Source: Vibrio agarivorans | GTDB taxonomy: Bacteria > Pseudomonadota > Gammaproteobacteria > Enterobacterales > Vibrionaceae | Assembly (NCBI RefSeq): GCF_030409635.1 | Contig: NZ_JAUFQF010000001.1 | Coordinates: forward strand, 682,001-746,000 | Length of the DNA stretch: 64,000 bases | Direction: 5' to 3' | Shown: positions 43,032-53,147 of the stretch, piece after piece | Layout of the letters: each line of letters starts with the position of its first letter | Numbering within the stretch: the stretch's first letter is position 1 | Notes under the pieces: model-generated | What the model was told of the DNA's origin: nothing | The model's input: the letters and a program-made list of their open reading frames with translations, nothing else | The model's database searches: none | Made by a program: the position numbers and the translations under genes

Positions 43032-44360
43032 TTACTTACTCAGCTCTGACTTCATAAATGAACGTAACATGCTGAAGCTGATAATGGCTGTCGCCGCTTC
43101 TGCAAATAATATGCTGCCCCAAATACCGTAAGTAGGAAATGGGATAGGTAGAATCAATACGCCTAGTGCGACAAACACAAACCCTCTCCCCAGTGAGATC
43201 ACTGTTGCTTGCTTTGGTCGGGCAATCGCTTGGAACAGGTTTGCAACGACCATGTTAAAGCCCATTAGGGGTACACCAAGGAAAAAGAAGCTCAGTGCAA
43301 TTGAAGCCAGTTCAATCAACTCTTGGGCATCACCTAAATATGCACCTGCGATGGTGTTTGAAAATAGCCACACTGCGGTCAAAAACACAACACCACTGCC
43401 TATTGCAGCCTTAAGGCCTAAGCTCAATATTTCATCAATACGATCGTGTTTATTGGCTCCGTAATTGAAGCTGATGATTGGCTGACACGCTTGGGAAATC
43501 CCGACCATCACGAACAGAGCTAACACACCTACATTGGTGGTTAGGCCATAGGCGATGATATAGCTCTCACCAAATTGGGTTAACAACACGTAGTTGAACA
43601 AGATGATGGTCATTGCCGATGTAAGCTCGATAAAGAAGATTGGTGTTCCCATCTTCAAAATTTCAGGTGCTTTATTTAAACCTAAGCCTGTAAAGCTGAG
43701 TTTTAGCTCACCTTTTTTCTGCACAAAGTGGCTCAATAGAATACCAACAATGACGATTTGGCTGATGGCCGTCGCCCAACCAGCGCCTTTCATCCCCATA
43801 TCCATCTGAATAATGAAGATGTAGTCCAAGACTAGGTTGGTTATTGCGCCAGTAGACATTGCCCAAGTCGCAAGCTTTGGATTGGTATCATTGCGAACAA
43901 AGCACGAAAGTACCCAAGCCAGTGAATAAATAACAAAAAATGGCAATAAAACTGACAGATAATCATGCGCCAGCTGCGCCATATATCCAGTCGCCCCCAT
44001 TAGCGCAATCAACTCCTCAAGCCAAATTAACGCTAGGCTAACCGCTGTCGTGGACAGAATCGCCGTCAATAGCATGGACTGACTAAACCACATTTGGCTA
44101 GTTTTTAGGTTCCCATTCCCAACCTCAATCGACATTTTCGCCGCACCACCGATACCAATCATCATGGCTATCGCAGTAAAGATTGAAAATGAAGGGATAA
44201 TCAGTGAAATAGCACCCAGACCATCAGGTCCTACACCTTGGCCAATAAAGAAGGCATCACCAATAATAAATAGTGATTTAATCACCATACCAGTCAAGGC
44301 TGGCCATAGATATTGGTAAAATGACTTAGAGATAGGATCTGTTTTTAAGTTTATCGCCAT
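43032..44360 (-). CDS. MATE-family efflux transporter
   Basis: A 442-residue inner-membrane protein with 12 predicted helices. The N-terminal half reads PALTGMVIKSLFIIGDAFFIGQG and the later SQACQPIISFNYGA segment, both typical of MATE proteins, which exchange Na+ or H+ for drugs or metabolites. The substrate cannot be told from sequence. The AraC-type regulator gene upstream is on the same strand, 82 nt away, and may control it. Confidence 0.87.
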   Translation of the reverse strand: MAINLKTDPISKSFYQYLWPALTGMVIKSLFIIGDAFFIGQGVGPDGLGAISLIIPSFSIFTAIAMMIGIGGAAKMSIEVGNGNLKTSQMWFSQSMLLTAILSTTAVSLALIWLEELIALMGATGYMAQLAHDYLSVLLPFFVIYSLAWVLSCFVRNDTNPKLATWAMSTGAITNLVLDYIFIIQMDMGMKGAGWATAISQIVIVGILLSHFVQKKGELKLSFTGLGLNKAPEILKMGTPIFFIELTSAMTIILFNYVLLTQFGESYIIAYGLTTNVGVLALFVMVGISQACQPIISFNYGANKHDRIDEILSLGLKAAIGSGVVFLTAVWLFSNTIAGAYLGDAQELIELASIALSFFFLGVPLMGFNMVVANLFQAIARPKQATVISLGRGFVFVALGVLILPIPFPTYGIWGSILFAEAATAIISFSMLRSFMKSELSK

Positions 44361-44442
44361 GAGAAATGCAAAGGCCCTATAAAGTGAAACAAGTGGCGGG
44401 TATTATCATCACAACCTCAGGGCCTAGAAAGGGATTATCTGC

Positions 44443-45294
44443 TTATAGTGTTGTACTATCTACACATCGCAATCGAAACTCGGCAGGTGACTCGTTCATC
44501 TTACTTCGATAAAAGCGGCTAAAGTAAGCGGGATCCTCAAAGCCTAATTCAAACGCTATGGTTTTGATGGTCTTAGTAGAAAAGACCAAGTCTCTGTTCG
44601 CTTCGAGCATAATCCGATCATGAATAAGCTGGGAGACTGTCTTGCCTAAATCCGCTTTCACTATCTCGTTGATACGCTTATTGGTTAACGCAAGAGAGTC
44701 TGCATAGAACTGGCACTTCTTCTCTTTGGTGTAGTGCTTTTCAATCAAATCTATTACTAAAGCGACTCGCGGATCTCGCTCTTCTCCCTTCTCATCCGTT
44801 TGAATGGCAAACTTAAGCATATAACGTAAAAAGCTATTAATCAGTGACTCCACCAGCGGCCAGTCGCACATTTCTTTTCGCGCGCATTCATCTTTTATCA
44901 TATTGAAAATAGACACTAAATAGTGCTCGCTCTCTTCGCCGATATCCAAGTATGGTAACTGCTGTTTGTGCGTAGAGAAGACGCGATCAACAAGTTGTGT
45001 GCTGCGTGTATTTGTCTCGACAAAGCCATGGGCGAAGACCAACAAGCGAACATTGCTCCCCACGGCATCTGACTTGTGTACTTGCCCAGGGGAGATAGTA
45101 AAGAAGCGACCTTTCTTGTTATCGTAATCGACAAAATCGATACTTTGGTGACCACTGTCATCCAGACACCAAACCACTTCCCAGTACTCATGTCGGTGTG
45201 GATCTAAAAACGGCTCTTCTTGAACCAAAGGAGGCTCTATCGCTCGACATGGTTCACCCAAAATAAGTCGGACTGGCTTTATTGATTTACTCAT
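44443..45294 (-). CDS. AraC-family transcriptional regulator with cupin domain
   Basis: The N-terminal cupin region (residues about 25-100) has FLDPHRHEYWEVVWCLDDSG. The C-terminal AraC domain has two helix-turn-helix segments, including FYADSLALTNKRINEIVKAD and KTIAFELGFEDPAYFSRFYR. Cupin-AraC proteins respond to sugars or aromatic compounds. It lies just upstream of the MATE gene on the same strand and is divergent from the beta-lactamase-like hydrolase. It could control either. Confidence 0.88.
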   Translation of the reverse strand: MSKSIKPVRLILGEPCRAIEPPLVQEEPFLDPHRHEYWEVVWCLDDSGHQSIDFVDYDNKKGRFFTISPGQVHKSDAVGSNVRLLVFAHGFVETNTRSTQLVDRVFSTHKQQLPYLDIGEESEHYLVSIFNMIKDECARKEMCDWPLVESLINSFLRYMLKFAIQTDEKGEERDPRVALVIDLIEKHYTKEKKCQFYADSLALTNKRINEIVKADLGKTVSQLIHDRIMLEANRDLVFSTKTIKTIAFELGFEDPAYFSRFYRSKMNESPAEFRLRCVDSTTL

Positions 45295-45338
45295 CGTTAG
45301 TTTCGCTTCACTTGACTGTGTTTAGTGTGCGTAACTGT

Positions 45339-45376
45339 GGGGTTAGAGTCAATTGTGCTGTTTTGGCTCTGACCCC
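45339..45376. repeat. GGGGTCAGAGCC-family palindrome
   Basis: GGGGTTAGAGTCAATT...TTTTGGCTCTGACCCC. It lies between the divergent AraC and hydrolase genes. Confidence 0.82.
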
Positions 45377-45477
45377 AAGGTTTGAGAGCCACTTGATGGA
45401 TCTCACCCTGCAAAAGAGAGTCGTAATTATTTGAGTAAGTTCTTATGTTAGTGCCTCTTCATCAGTGAGGTTATAAC

Positions 45478-46767
45478 GTGAAAACTACTCATAAATGCAC
45501 TGCGGCACTTTTAGCAGCCCTCCCTATGGCAGGTGTGGCGAATCCTATCGTTAACGAGTCTTTTACTCCGGCAGAAATCTATCGAGTACACGATTTCTTT
45601 CAGCACGAGGGGAATCGAGTCAAAATACAGTTTCCTGATGTAGAGTCGATCTACGCGTGGCAAAACATGAGCCGTTTTTTTCCGACCGCGCAAATTACCC
45701 GTGATGGTCAAGTGCACGTTCTGCCTTACGCTCTGGATGAGAATATTGGTCAGTTAACCGCAACTGTTCATGGCGAAACTAAAACACTCGATGAGCACCT
45801 AGATAGCTACCCTGTTGATGGCTTTCTGGTTATTAAGGATGGCAACATCATTTTCGAACGCTATAACACCATGCGCAAGACCGACAAACACAATTGGTTT
45901 TCTAATGGTAAAATCACGTCTGGATTAGAATTAGCGCGTTTAGTGGCAGAAGGAAAGGTTGACCCTCACAAGCCCGTTTCCGATTATTTACCTCAGTTGA
46001 AGGACACAGTGTGGGATACAGTCTCGGTGCTTGAGACCGCAAACATGGCAACTGGCCTTAACGCTACCGAGCACGATGAACCCAACCACGATTCTCGCAC
46101 CAATCCAGAGCAGCCTTGGTTTAAATGGGCAGTATCAATTGGTTTGTTTGAAGGTCAATCTGAGCAAACACCACTTCAAACCATCTCAGAGATGCATCGT
46201 CGCTTCCCTGGTGGAGAGCGATTCGAATATAACTCTATCAATACGTTTATTGTCAGCCGTATTGTTGAGTCTGCTACTCATATGCCGATGAATGAAACCG
46301 TCGCGCAAAATATGTGGCAACGTATGGGTGCCAACAACGATGCTTTTGTTGCTGTCTCACCTACAGGGGGCTACCCTCTTCATTTCTTCTCAATGAACTC
46401 AACTCTTGAAGATATGGCGAAATACGGAATGATGCTAACGCCATCTGCTAGTCAATTGCCTGCGGGTAAAAAGATCGATAACAAAGTCATTGAGTTGATC
46501 CAACATTCAGGTAACCCGGAAGCCTACAGCAAAGGCTTTGCTGGTCAGAAATTTATCCACTCATTTTACGACGATAAAGTGCTAAAAAATGCTTATCAGT
46601 TTGATGCAATTTTTGAAGATGGTGACTTGTTTAAATCTGGCGTGGGTGGACAGGGGTTGTATATCTCCCCTAGCAAAGACCTGGTGGTAGCCTTCTTCTC
46701 CTCAGGTGACGGCCAAAACCAAGAAGAGACCTATGCTCGTAAAATTGCGAAGTCTTTTGCCAAATAG
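45478..46767 (+). CDS. Exported beta-lactamase-family serine hydrolase
   Basis: A signal peptide (about residues 1-21) is followed by a serine hydrolase of the class C beta-lactamase/esterase fold. The SxxK motif is SNGK in NWFSNGKITSG (residue about 142). YNSINT is a likely version of the YxN/YxS motif, and the C-terminal GVGGQGLYISPSKDLVVAFF has the usual KTG-equivalent region. The SxxK form SNGK differs from the common SVSK. Substrates of this group include esters, amides and peptidoglycan-derived peptides. The GTG start follows GTGAGG. Confidence 0.8.
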   Translation: MKTTHKCTAALLAALPMAGVANPIVNESFTPAEIYRVHDFFQHEGNRVKIQFPDVESIYAWQNMSRFFPTAQITRDGQVHVLPYALDENIGQLTATVHGETKTLDEHLDSYPVDGFLVIKDGNIIFERYNTMRKTDKHNWFSNGKITSGLELARLVAEGKVDPHKPVSDYLPQLKDTVWDTVSVLETANMATGLNATEHDEPNHDSRTNPEQPWFKWAVSIGLFEGQSEQTPLQTISEMHRRFPGGERFEYNSINTFIVSRIVESATHMPMNETVAQNMWQRMGANNDAFVAVSPTGGYPLHFFSMNSTLEDMAKYGMMLTPSASQLPAGKKIDNKVIELIQHSGNPEAYSKGFAGQKFIHSFYDDKVLKNAYQFDAIFEDGDLFKSGVGGQGLYISPSKDLVVAFFSSGDGQNQEETYARKIAKSFAK

Positions 46768-46783
46768 CCGCTGAATAAACAGT

Positions 46784-46839
46784 GGGGTCAGAGTCAACAA
46801 AGGTGAGTGCCTTTGTGAATGGCTCATGACTCTGGCCCC
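46784..46839. repeat. GGGGTCAGAGCC-family palindrome with extended loop
   Basis: GGGGTCAGAGTCA...TGACTCTGGCCCC, with a longer loop that itself contains ACAAAGG / CCTTTGT. It lies after the hydrolase gene. Confidence 0.75.
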
Positions 46840-46892
46840 CTATTGTTGGGACTCTTGGTTCAATAACTTTGAACTATGCCTACGTCAAAAAA

Positions 46893-46919
46893 AGGCTCCT
46901 TCAATAACCGAAGGAGCCT
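46893..46919 (-). terminator. Terminator of the KdgM porin gene
   Basis: AGGCTCCTTC / GAAGGAGCCT, 7-nt loop, TTTTTT on the minus strand, 40 nt beyond the porin stop. Confidence 0.88.
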
Positions 46920-46959
46920 ATTCCCTAAACACAATGTCAGAGGTGACGTAGTTTAAATA

Positions 46960-47721
46960 TTAGAAGCTGTATTTTAGACCTAGACGCGTTCTTAGCTGAC
47001 GCTCATCATCCGTTGAACCGCCTGCTTTTACTGACCAAAGCTCAACATACGGACGGAAGTCACCCATTTGATAACCAACAATCACACCTGCATCCCAGTC
47101 ATAATCTTTGTTGTTATCTAGACGAACTTCGTCGTAGTTTTTGTTATAGTTGATTTCGTAGCCCAGTTTCAGTTTTTGCCACTCTTTGTCTTTGAACTTG
47201 TATGAACCTGTTAGTGTCCATTTTCCTTGTTCTACTGTCTTACCTGCGACACTAACACTAGTACCATCTGTCAGCGTTTTATTGCCAGCATCATCTGTAT
47301 ACACTTGGAACTCATGACGGTAACGTAGAGCTGTCGTTAAGCCAAATGAAGACTTGTAGCCAACGCGAAGCTGAGGTTTATAAGTGGTTTTTTCGCTGTT
47401 GTCAGCAAACGTAATTGGCATACCTGGTTGTAGGTACCACTGGTCGTTGAGAGCATAACGTACGTCCCAAGAAAACTCTGAGTCCCCTGCCGACACCTGA
47501 TCCCAGAAATTAGTTTGATCTAAACTTTGGAACTTCTGCTCTACACCAAAGTTGAGTTTTACTGTATCGCTAAGTTTTTTACCGCCACTGATCTTGATTC
47601 GGTGTGCATATTTTTCATCATCGTGTTTGTATTCTGCACGGTAGTCTAATGTCGCTGCAGAAGCTGCACCTGCTAGTAGAGTTGCACTTACAATTGCCGC
47701 GATGGTAGTCACTGCTTTCAT
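46960..47721 (-). CDS. KdgM-family outer-membrane porin
   Basis: A 253-residue protein with a signal peptide (about residues 1-21) and a series of alternating beta strands ending in phenylalanine (GLKYSF), as in outer-membrane barrels. The TLDYRAEYKHDDEKYAHR start and WYLQPGMPITFADN fit the KdgM oligogalacturonate porins. Their relatives admit alginate oligomers in Vibrio. The ATG at MKAVTTI sits behind GAGAAACAAC; the frame extends 20 codons upstream without support. A secreted lipoprotein gene lies upstream on the same strand. Confidence 0.82.
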   Translation of the reverse strand: MKAVTTIAAIVSATLLAGAASAATLDYRAEYKHDDEKYAHRIKISGGKKLSDTVKLNFGVEQKFQSLDQTNFWDQVSAGDSEFSWDVRYALNDQWYLQPGMPITFADNSEKTTYKPQLRVGYKSSFGLTTALRYRHEFQVYTDDAGNKTLTDGTSVSVAGKTVEQGKWTLTGSYKFKDKEWQKLKLGYEINYNKNYDEVRLDNNKDYDWDAGVIVGYQMGDFRPYVELWSVKAGGSTDDERQLRTRLGLKYSF

Positions 47722-47875
47722 GTTGTTTCTCGCTGTTTTAAGAGTGCTCCATGCACCCATGAAAGTTAAAATTAATTCCACGCAATGGGGTTATTGCGCT
47801 TAGTTTCAATAAAAAGGATGACTGGCAAGATAGTGATGTGATGGGCCCTCACCCATCACACCCTTGCAATCAGAG

Positions 47876-49651
47876 TTAAAATAATTCTGAATCTAAGTCA
47901 TCAAAGTAGGTATATGTGCCGGTTGAGCTAGTATCACCGTTGTATACTGCGAATAGTGTTGGTGCACCGGTGTCATTCTCGGCTTTCAGTGGAACCGCCG
48001 TGCCTTCATCGTCATAGCTTGTATACTCAGTGCCATCGATAGAGACGGTTACATCGTATGTGTCATCACTTGAAGAAGGTGCCCAAGCAAGAGTGACATC
48101 AACCCAAGTATCTTGCGCATATTTTGCGAGTACTTTTTGACTGCCACTTTCGTTGCGGAATTTAATTTCAGAGGAACCAAACGCTACTTCGGTAAAGCGT
48201 TTGCTAGATGAACCGCTCTCAGATGTTCCTAAATATAAGTAGGTTGATTTTACGTAACCGTCAGCAGGAATATAAACTGATGTAGTCACTGAGCCACTTT
48301 CAGCTGCACCATCAGCAAAGGCTCGAGAAACCACGCCCTTACCTTCTGTGCTGTCATCTTTGACGTAGAGTGAGTTGTCACCCGATTTAGCTTGAGCATC
48401 ACTGACTTGTGCAATAGTTGTCGTACCGTCAACACCATCGGCAACATAAGCTGAATTTGCTTGATCAATCTGTGTGCCAGCAGAATAGCTATCAAAGTTA
48501 TCAGTTACATCTGATGGCTCTTCCGGATTATCACCACCACCTTCAACAATCACTGTCGCTTCATTGGTACTGCTATTGTAGGTAGAAGCAAGGTTATAAC
48601 CATCCGAATAGCTATCGAAGTTTTCTTCTAGAACTAGTGTCTCTTCGCCAGAATCATTTGAGTAAACTTTTAGATTATCACCAAGGAATTCAAAGTTCGT
48701 GGTATTGCCGTTGTCGCCTAGACGTAATGATATATAAGTAACCGCTGTACCATCAGCAACAGCTAAACCAGAACCGTACTCTATTCCGTTAACAGAGAAT
48801 GAGAACGTATCCGCCGCCCAGGTCACTTCTACACTTAGATCGTCACCTAGTTCAAACGTACCGTCAGTTTCAGTAAGTGAGCCTGAAGCATCACGGTATT
48901 TAATCTTGCCATTTTCAAAAGCGACTTCACCGTGAAGGTTTGAGTTAGAAGTTTTTGCTGCGTAGAAGGAGATGTATGCATTATCACCAGAACCATCGGC
49001 TTCTTGTTCCGTTGCTTCGTGATTTTGGTAGATAACATCTACGGTTAGCTTACCTGAAGCAATCTCTGACACTGACGTTGAATCTGCTAGTTTAATACGC
49101 AGTTCTCCGGTGTCTTCAAGCGTTCCACCAACGTTAGTATCAAGGATTTGAACGTACCCGTTTACGCCAGCTTCCTGGTTTGCTTCTGTTACTGCCTCTT
49201 TGACAGATTCATCTTCTGACTGATCGTCGGCAGAGAGAGCACCAATTTCAGTACCACTAATAGTTAGAGCTCCATCTTCAACACTGTATGAACCTGTCAG
49301 TTCAGTAGTGCTCTCGACATCTGACGTATCATAGTACGTAAAAGTAATGGTTTGGTTATCAATGTCTTCAGTAAAAGTTGAAGTGTAAATGGTGTAAGTA
49401 CCGAAATTATCATCATCGTTGTAGTACTTTTGTGTCGTACCATCAAACACATACACGTTAGGTAAATCTAGCTCATCGCCACTTGCATAGGCGCTAGATT
49501 CCGTCATTTCCCAGTATCCACCGCTTAGTTCAGACTCTGGTGTAGGATCCGGAGTCACCGTTTCTTCATAATCTCGTAAATCAGTATTACATCCAGCGAG
49601 GAGACCTGTAGTAAGAGCGACCGCTGCAGCAACCTTTGTAATTTTTAACAT
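47876..49651 (-). CDS. Secreted multidomain lipoprotein, possible carbohydrate-binding
   Basis: A 591-residue protein with a lipobox (LLAGCNTD, Cys near residue 21). The body is acidic and rich in Ser, Thr and Asp. It holds two similar modules, each starting with an NFDSYS(D/A)G segment, the second near residue 385 and ending in FDDLDSELF. The pattern resembles concanavalin-like beta-sandwich domains of carbohydrate-active proteins. No catalytic motif was identified. It lies 155 nt upstream of the porin gene, so a role in capturing alginate or another polysaccharide is plausible. The function is unproven. Confidence 0.6.
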   Translation of the reverse strand: MLKITKVAAAVALTTGLLAGCNTDLRDYEETVTPDPTPESELSGGYWEMTESSAYASGDELDLPNVYVFDGTTQKYYNDDDNFGTYTIYTSTFTEDIDNQTITFTYYDTSDVESTTELTGSYSVEDGALTISGTEIGALSADDQSEDESVKEAVTEANQEAGVNGYVQILDTNVGGTLEDTGELRIKLADSTSVSEIASGKLTVDVIYQNHEATEQEADGSGDNAYISFYAAKTSNSNLHGEVAFENGKIKYRDASGSLTETDGTFELGDDLSVEVTWAADTFSFSVNGIEYGSGLAVADGTAVTYISLRLGDNGNTTNFEFLGDNLKVYSNDSGEETLVLEENFDSYSDGYNLASTYNSSTNEATVIVEGGGDNPEEPSDVTDNFDSYSAGTQIDQANSAYVADGVDGTTTIAQVSDAQAKSGDNSLYVKDDSTEGKGVVSRAFADGAAESGSVTTSVYIPADGYVKSTYLYLGTSESGSSSKRFTEVAFGSSEIKFRNESGSQKVLAKYAQDTWVDVTLAWAPSSSDDTYDVTVSIDGTEYTSYDDEGTAVPLKAENDTGAPTLFAVYNGDTSSTGTYTYFDDLDSELF

Positions 49652-50239
49652 GGGAATGTCCTTATCATTATGTTTCTGTTTCGCGTTTTTGTTATGTCAT
49701 ATTGTTAGACAAAAGGACTTTTGCGAGCAACGTCAAACCTAGGAGATAATGATCTCTCTCACATTCAGTTACATTTTAAGGGGATAATTGATAGCTAGAT
49801 CACAAAGTATTACTAAGCGTAAGTAAGTGTTAACCGCGCAGCTGCTATGGATTATTACTGGTTCATATACAACTAAGTGCAAATTAGAAAACGTTGTTTA
49901 TTCTAATACGAAGGTAATTGTTGCTTTACAGAAAATTGCTCGAAACCAAGATGCCTCAATAGCCATTTAACTTGCTAATAATCAGCTATTTAAGTAACAA
50001 ATGCATAGGTAGCCGCAGTCTTCTCCTCAGAACAAGATCCCTTATTATAAATAATAATATGAAGCTATTTTCATTTAATAAATAAGATAAAGACAGTGGA
50101 GAGAAATAAAACATAATGAGGGGTTATTTAATAACCATCGGAGCAATTATCAACTATCTTTAAGTGATTTAGGTAACTGTAATTGTATAAACAGCGACAA
50201 AAAGTATGCGCTCGATCTCGTTTCTATACAACTCACCTT

Positions 50240-50254
50240 TCTTGTAATACAAGA
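50240..50254. promoter_or_regulatory. Palindromic operator TCTTGTAATACAAGA
   Basis: Perfect 7-bp arms around a central A. The core TTGTAATACAA is repeated upstream of the oligoalginate lyase gene (59267-59279). It may be a GntR-type operator, about 590 bp upstream of the lipoprotein start. Confidence 0.5.
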
Positions 50255-50377
50255 ATATGTAACATGATGTAACAGGTATTACAGAGAGCCTTCTTTGAAA
50301 TTCAAATAGCATCTTAGGCATGACAGTCAGTCACTCTAGCTGTCTAGTTAAAACGGTTAGGATGTATTGCGAACAAA

Positions 50378-50398
50378 AACCTACGTTTAACGTAGGTT
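50378..50398 (-). terminator. Terminator downstream of the hybrid kinase gene
   Basis: AACCTACGTT / AACGTAGGTT, perfect arms with a single central base and a TTTTT tail on the minus strand, about 120 nt after the kinase stop. Confidence 0.8.
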
Positions 50399-50426
50399 GA
50401 GAAGGTAGTAATTAAGTAAAATAATT

Positions 50427-50496
50427 TAGAGTATCAGTATCAATTCAAACGCTGCATAAGTCCGTTGTGTTCGCTCTTGTCTGTACTGATACTCTA
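50427..50496. other. 13-bp perfect inverted repeat with 44-nt loop
   Basis: TAGAGTATCAGTA (50427-50439) and TACTGATACTCTA (50484-50496). It lies between the kinase stop and the terminator at 50378, so the transcript could release a structured 3' RNA. Confidence 0.6.
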
Positions 50497-50518
50497 ATCC
50501 TCTTCAAGCAGGCAAGGC

Positions 50519-52948
50519 TCAAAGTTCGTTTTCGCCGGCCGGCTGTGGGTCTTGGATAAACTGCTGTGCATCGATTTTCTGCAGTAACATGTCGCGTTTG
50601 AACGGCTTTGGAAGATAGTCGTCCATCCCACATTCAAAGCAACGTTTAACATCGTCATCTAGCACAGAGGCTGTCAAAGCAATAATGTGTGTTGCTGTTA
50701 GCTGCAGATCTTCTTCATGCCGTCTAATTTTCTCAGTTGCTTCAAAACCATCGACATTGGGCATCATGCAGTCCATCAGCACGAGACCTATCTCTTGATG
50801 ATGCTCTCGGTATAAATCAATGGCCTCTTGCCCGTCATTCGCAATCCAATATTCAACCCCAAGCTTGTCCAAATTGACACACACCACCTTCTGATTAACG
50901 CGGTTATCTTCAACAACCAATACTTTCTTGTGTAGGTTGCCGTTTGCACCTTCCGGTTTGGAGTTTTGGACTCTTTCAAATAGTGAATTCAGTACACTGC
51001 TTAGGCGAGACCCAAGCATAGGAAGGGTGACATACCCAGAGACAAAGTCGCACTCTTTCACTGGGTCGCTAAGGTTATCTTTGACCATAATTATTTTGGT
51101 CTCAGGCGCTTGGTGATGTAGTGCTTTCGCTTGCTCAATATCCTCCATAAAGGCGATATCAGGAAGTACTTGTTCTGTGAATTGTACTTGCGAAGACTCT
51201 AGGCGTGGTGAGTAACCAAATCTGAATAAATCATCGAGCAACAGTTTTGATGGCGAGCTCGAATAGTACACAACGCTTGCTGTTCTTTTTTGACTCTCAG
51301 CATGCTCAGATTGCACCACAGTCAATTGGAAACTGAAGCAACTGCCAACACCTTTCTCTGATTCGACACCTATTGTCCCACCCATGATCTCTACCATGCG
51401 TGACGAAATGCTGAGCCCTAAACCAGTGCCGACAGTGTTCGAAAAAGTGTTCGCTTCCTCTTGGCAAAACTCTTTGAAAATGTGCTCATACTGATCTTCA
51501 GCGATGCCGATGCCAGTGTCACGAACAGAGAACTCCACAACGCACTCTTTATCAAGTGGAGAACACCGCTTTGCAGCAAATACGATTGAGCCCTGGTGAG
51601 TAAACTTGACCGCATTTGACGCAAAGTTCATCAAAACTTGGCGTATCTTATTCTCATCGACATAAATACACTCCGGGAGCTCGTCATCAACCTCTACAGC
51701 AAGCTTGATTTGCTTTTGATAAGCTTTGGACGAAATCAGAGTCGCGCTATCGAACAGTAGCTCCCTTAAATCAGTCGTGTGAGGATTAATTTCTAGCTTA
51801 CCTGATTCAATCTTAGACAAGTCGAGAACATCGTTAATCAACATAAGCAGCGTTTGTGATGAAGCACTGATCGTTCCAAGGCAATCTTTCTGCTCAGGTG
51901 ACAATTTGGTCTCTGCCAATATTTCTGACATACCTATCACGCCATTCAGAGGCGTGCGTATCTCATGAGACATATTGGCAAGAAACGCACTCTTTGCGCG
52001 GTTTGCTTGTCGCTCTTTCTCTTGTGAAACCAGTAATTCAGATTCAAGACGGCTAGCTCGCCACACGATGTAGAACAGTACCAGTAGTGTGATCCCACCT
52101 AATGCACCCGTAGAGATATGTCGATACAGTTCTACCTGCTGTAAGTTCATAGCAATCTGTTTCGGGGTTTCAGTAAAGAGTAGGTTTAGCTCATCTTCGA
52201 CAAGATAGATACTACTTGTCAGCTCACCCTTAAGGCCAGTATCAGAGGTATATCCTACGCTTTTTAATGCGCGTTGCAGGCGCCAAAAATGACGTTTGAA
52301 GTTATTGAACGACGCCTTTGCTGTAATTGTGCGTGCATTCTCGTCTATTTCATGTTGAATATTAAATAACGACTCAACGATTTGATCCAGCGTCTGCTGT
52401 TCAAAGCCAGTAAAAAACTGATACATCAAGTCATGCGACTCAATCGTCAACTCTTCAAGCCTCTCATTATTCACTTCATTAACAATACGTTCGAGCGTCA
52501 CCGTTGCATTTTTAAGTTTCTCAATGAGACCAGTCTGATCCCCTCGCCCATGTATGCTTACTAGCTCCAGCGCGAGTAATGAAAAAGCGGTATGGTATTC
52601 ATCCAGACATTCAATGACTTTCGCGTAGTCGAAAGAAACGTCAAGACCACTTTGCACCACCTTTTCATCAATTTCTGTCAACTGATGAATCAGTTCGGTA
52701 CGTTTGAGATCAAGTGATTCCTGCAGCGTTTCTTCTCTAGTAGAAATAAACTGCTGCTCCTGCCTTCTAAGCGAAAGCATCACACCATAGGCTTGTGAGA
52801 GACTCAGTTGAAGATCCACCATCTCTCTTTCTTTATTTTTAAGAAGATGGCTCGCATAGAGGTAGAAACACAGAAACAGCACGATCGCCAATGAGCCCCG
52901 TGAAATGATCGCCTTAATGCTCTGTTTGTTTCTCTGGTTCTTTTCCAT
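50519..52948 (-). CDS. Hybrid sensor histidine kinase/response regulator
   Basis: A membrane kinase of about 809 residues. One helix near residues 19-34 and a second near 284-305 enclose a large helical periplasmic sensor. The H-box is [23 protein letters not shown], with the N-box [13 protein letters not shown] and G-boxes [10 protein letters not shown] and [10 protein letters not shown] degenerate receiver-like region follows, then a receiver domain with the phospho-acceptor in [15 protein letters not shown] and Lys in [10 protein letters not shown]. The ATG ([10 protein letters not shown]) follows AGGGC; an upstream frame is unsupported. No HPt domain is seen, so a separate phosphotransfer partner is expected. 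Confidence 0.9.
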   Translation of the reverse strand: MEKNQRNKQSIKAIISRGSLAIVLFLCFYLYASHLLKNKEREMVDLQLSLSQAYGVMLSLRRQEQQFISTREETLQESLDLKRTELIHQLTEIDEKVVQSGLDVSFDYAKVIECLDEYHTAFSLLALELVSIHGRGDQTGLIEKLKNATVTLERIVNEVNNERLEELTIESHDLMYQFFTGFEQQTLDQIVESLFNIQHEIDENARTITAKASFNNFKRHFWRLQRALKSVGYTSDTGLKGELTSSIYLVEDELNLLFTETPKQIAMNLQQVELYRHISTGALGGITLLVLFYIVWRASRLESELLVSQEKERQANRAKSAFLANMSHEIRTPLNGVIGMSEILAETKLSPEQKDCLGTISASSQTLLMLINDVLDLSKIESGKLEINPHTTDLRELLFDSATLISSKAYQKQIKLAVEVDDELPECIYVDENKIRQVLMNFASNAVKFTHQGSIVFAAKRCSPLDKECVVEFSVRDTGIGIAEDQYEHIFKEFCQEEANTFSNTVGTGLGLSISSRMVEIMGGTIGVESEKGVGSCFSFQLTVVQSEHAESQKRTASVVYYSSSPSKLLLDDLFRFGYSPRLESSQVQFTEQVLPDIAFMEDIEQAKALHHQAPETKIIMVKDNLSDPVKECDFVSGYVTLPMLGSRLSSVLNSLFERVQNSKPEGANGNLHKKVLVVEDNRVNQKVVCVNLDKLGVEYWIANDGQEAIDLYREHHQEIGLVLMDCMMPNVDGFEATEKIRRHEEDLQLTATHIIALTASVLDDDVKRCFECGMDDYLPKPFKRDMLLQKIDAQQFIQDPQPAGENEL

Positions 52949-53046
52949 GTAAAGCCCTGAAATCACACCTCTATATTTAGTTTTAGGCCATTTTGTGGAT
53001 TTAACGAACATTAATTGCTCTATTTTTTTCAAAGTGCGAGCAAAAA

Positions 53047-53080
53047 AGGGTTGTGATAAAGAAGCTGCATCACAACCCTT
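53047..53080 (-). terminator. Terminator of the Ig-like protein gene
   Basis: AAGGGTTGTGAT / ATCACAACCCTT, 10-nt loop, then TTTTTT on the minus strand, about 70 nt after the stop. Confidence 0.85.
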
Positions 53081-53147
53081 GGGTTCATACTTTACGAAAA
53101 CACGCTGTGCCTTAATATATAAAGCACATTTAGTTGCCTCTTAGCTT

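Larger units (their letters stand above)
49652..50518. other. 867-bp intergenic region
   Basis: No protein gene was seen; the longest frames are short and unsupported. It contains a TCTTGTAATACAAGA palindrome (50240-50254), a small palindrome GGTTATTTAATAACC (about 50125), a minus-strand terminator (50378-50398) and a long inverted repeat (50427-50496). The right end is the 3' flank of the hybrid kinase gene, and the left end is the promoter side of the lipoprotein gene. Confidence 0.7.
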
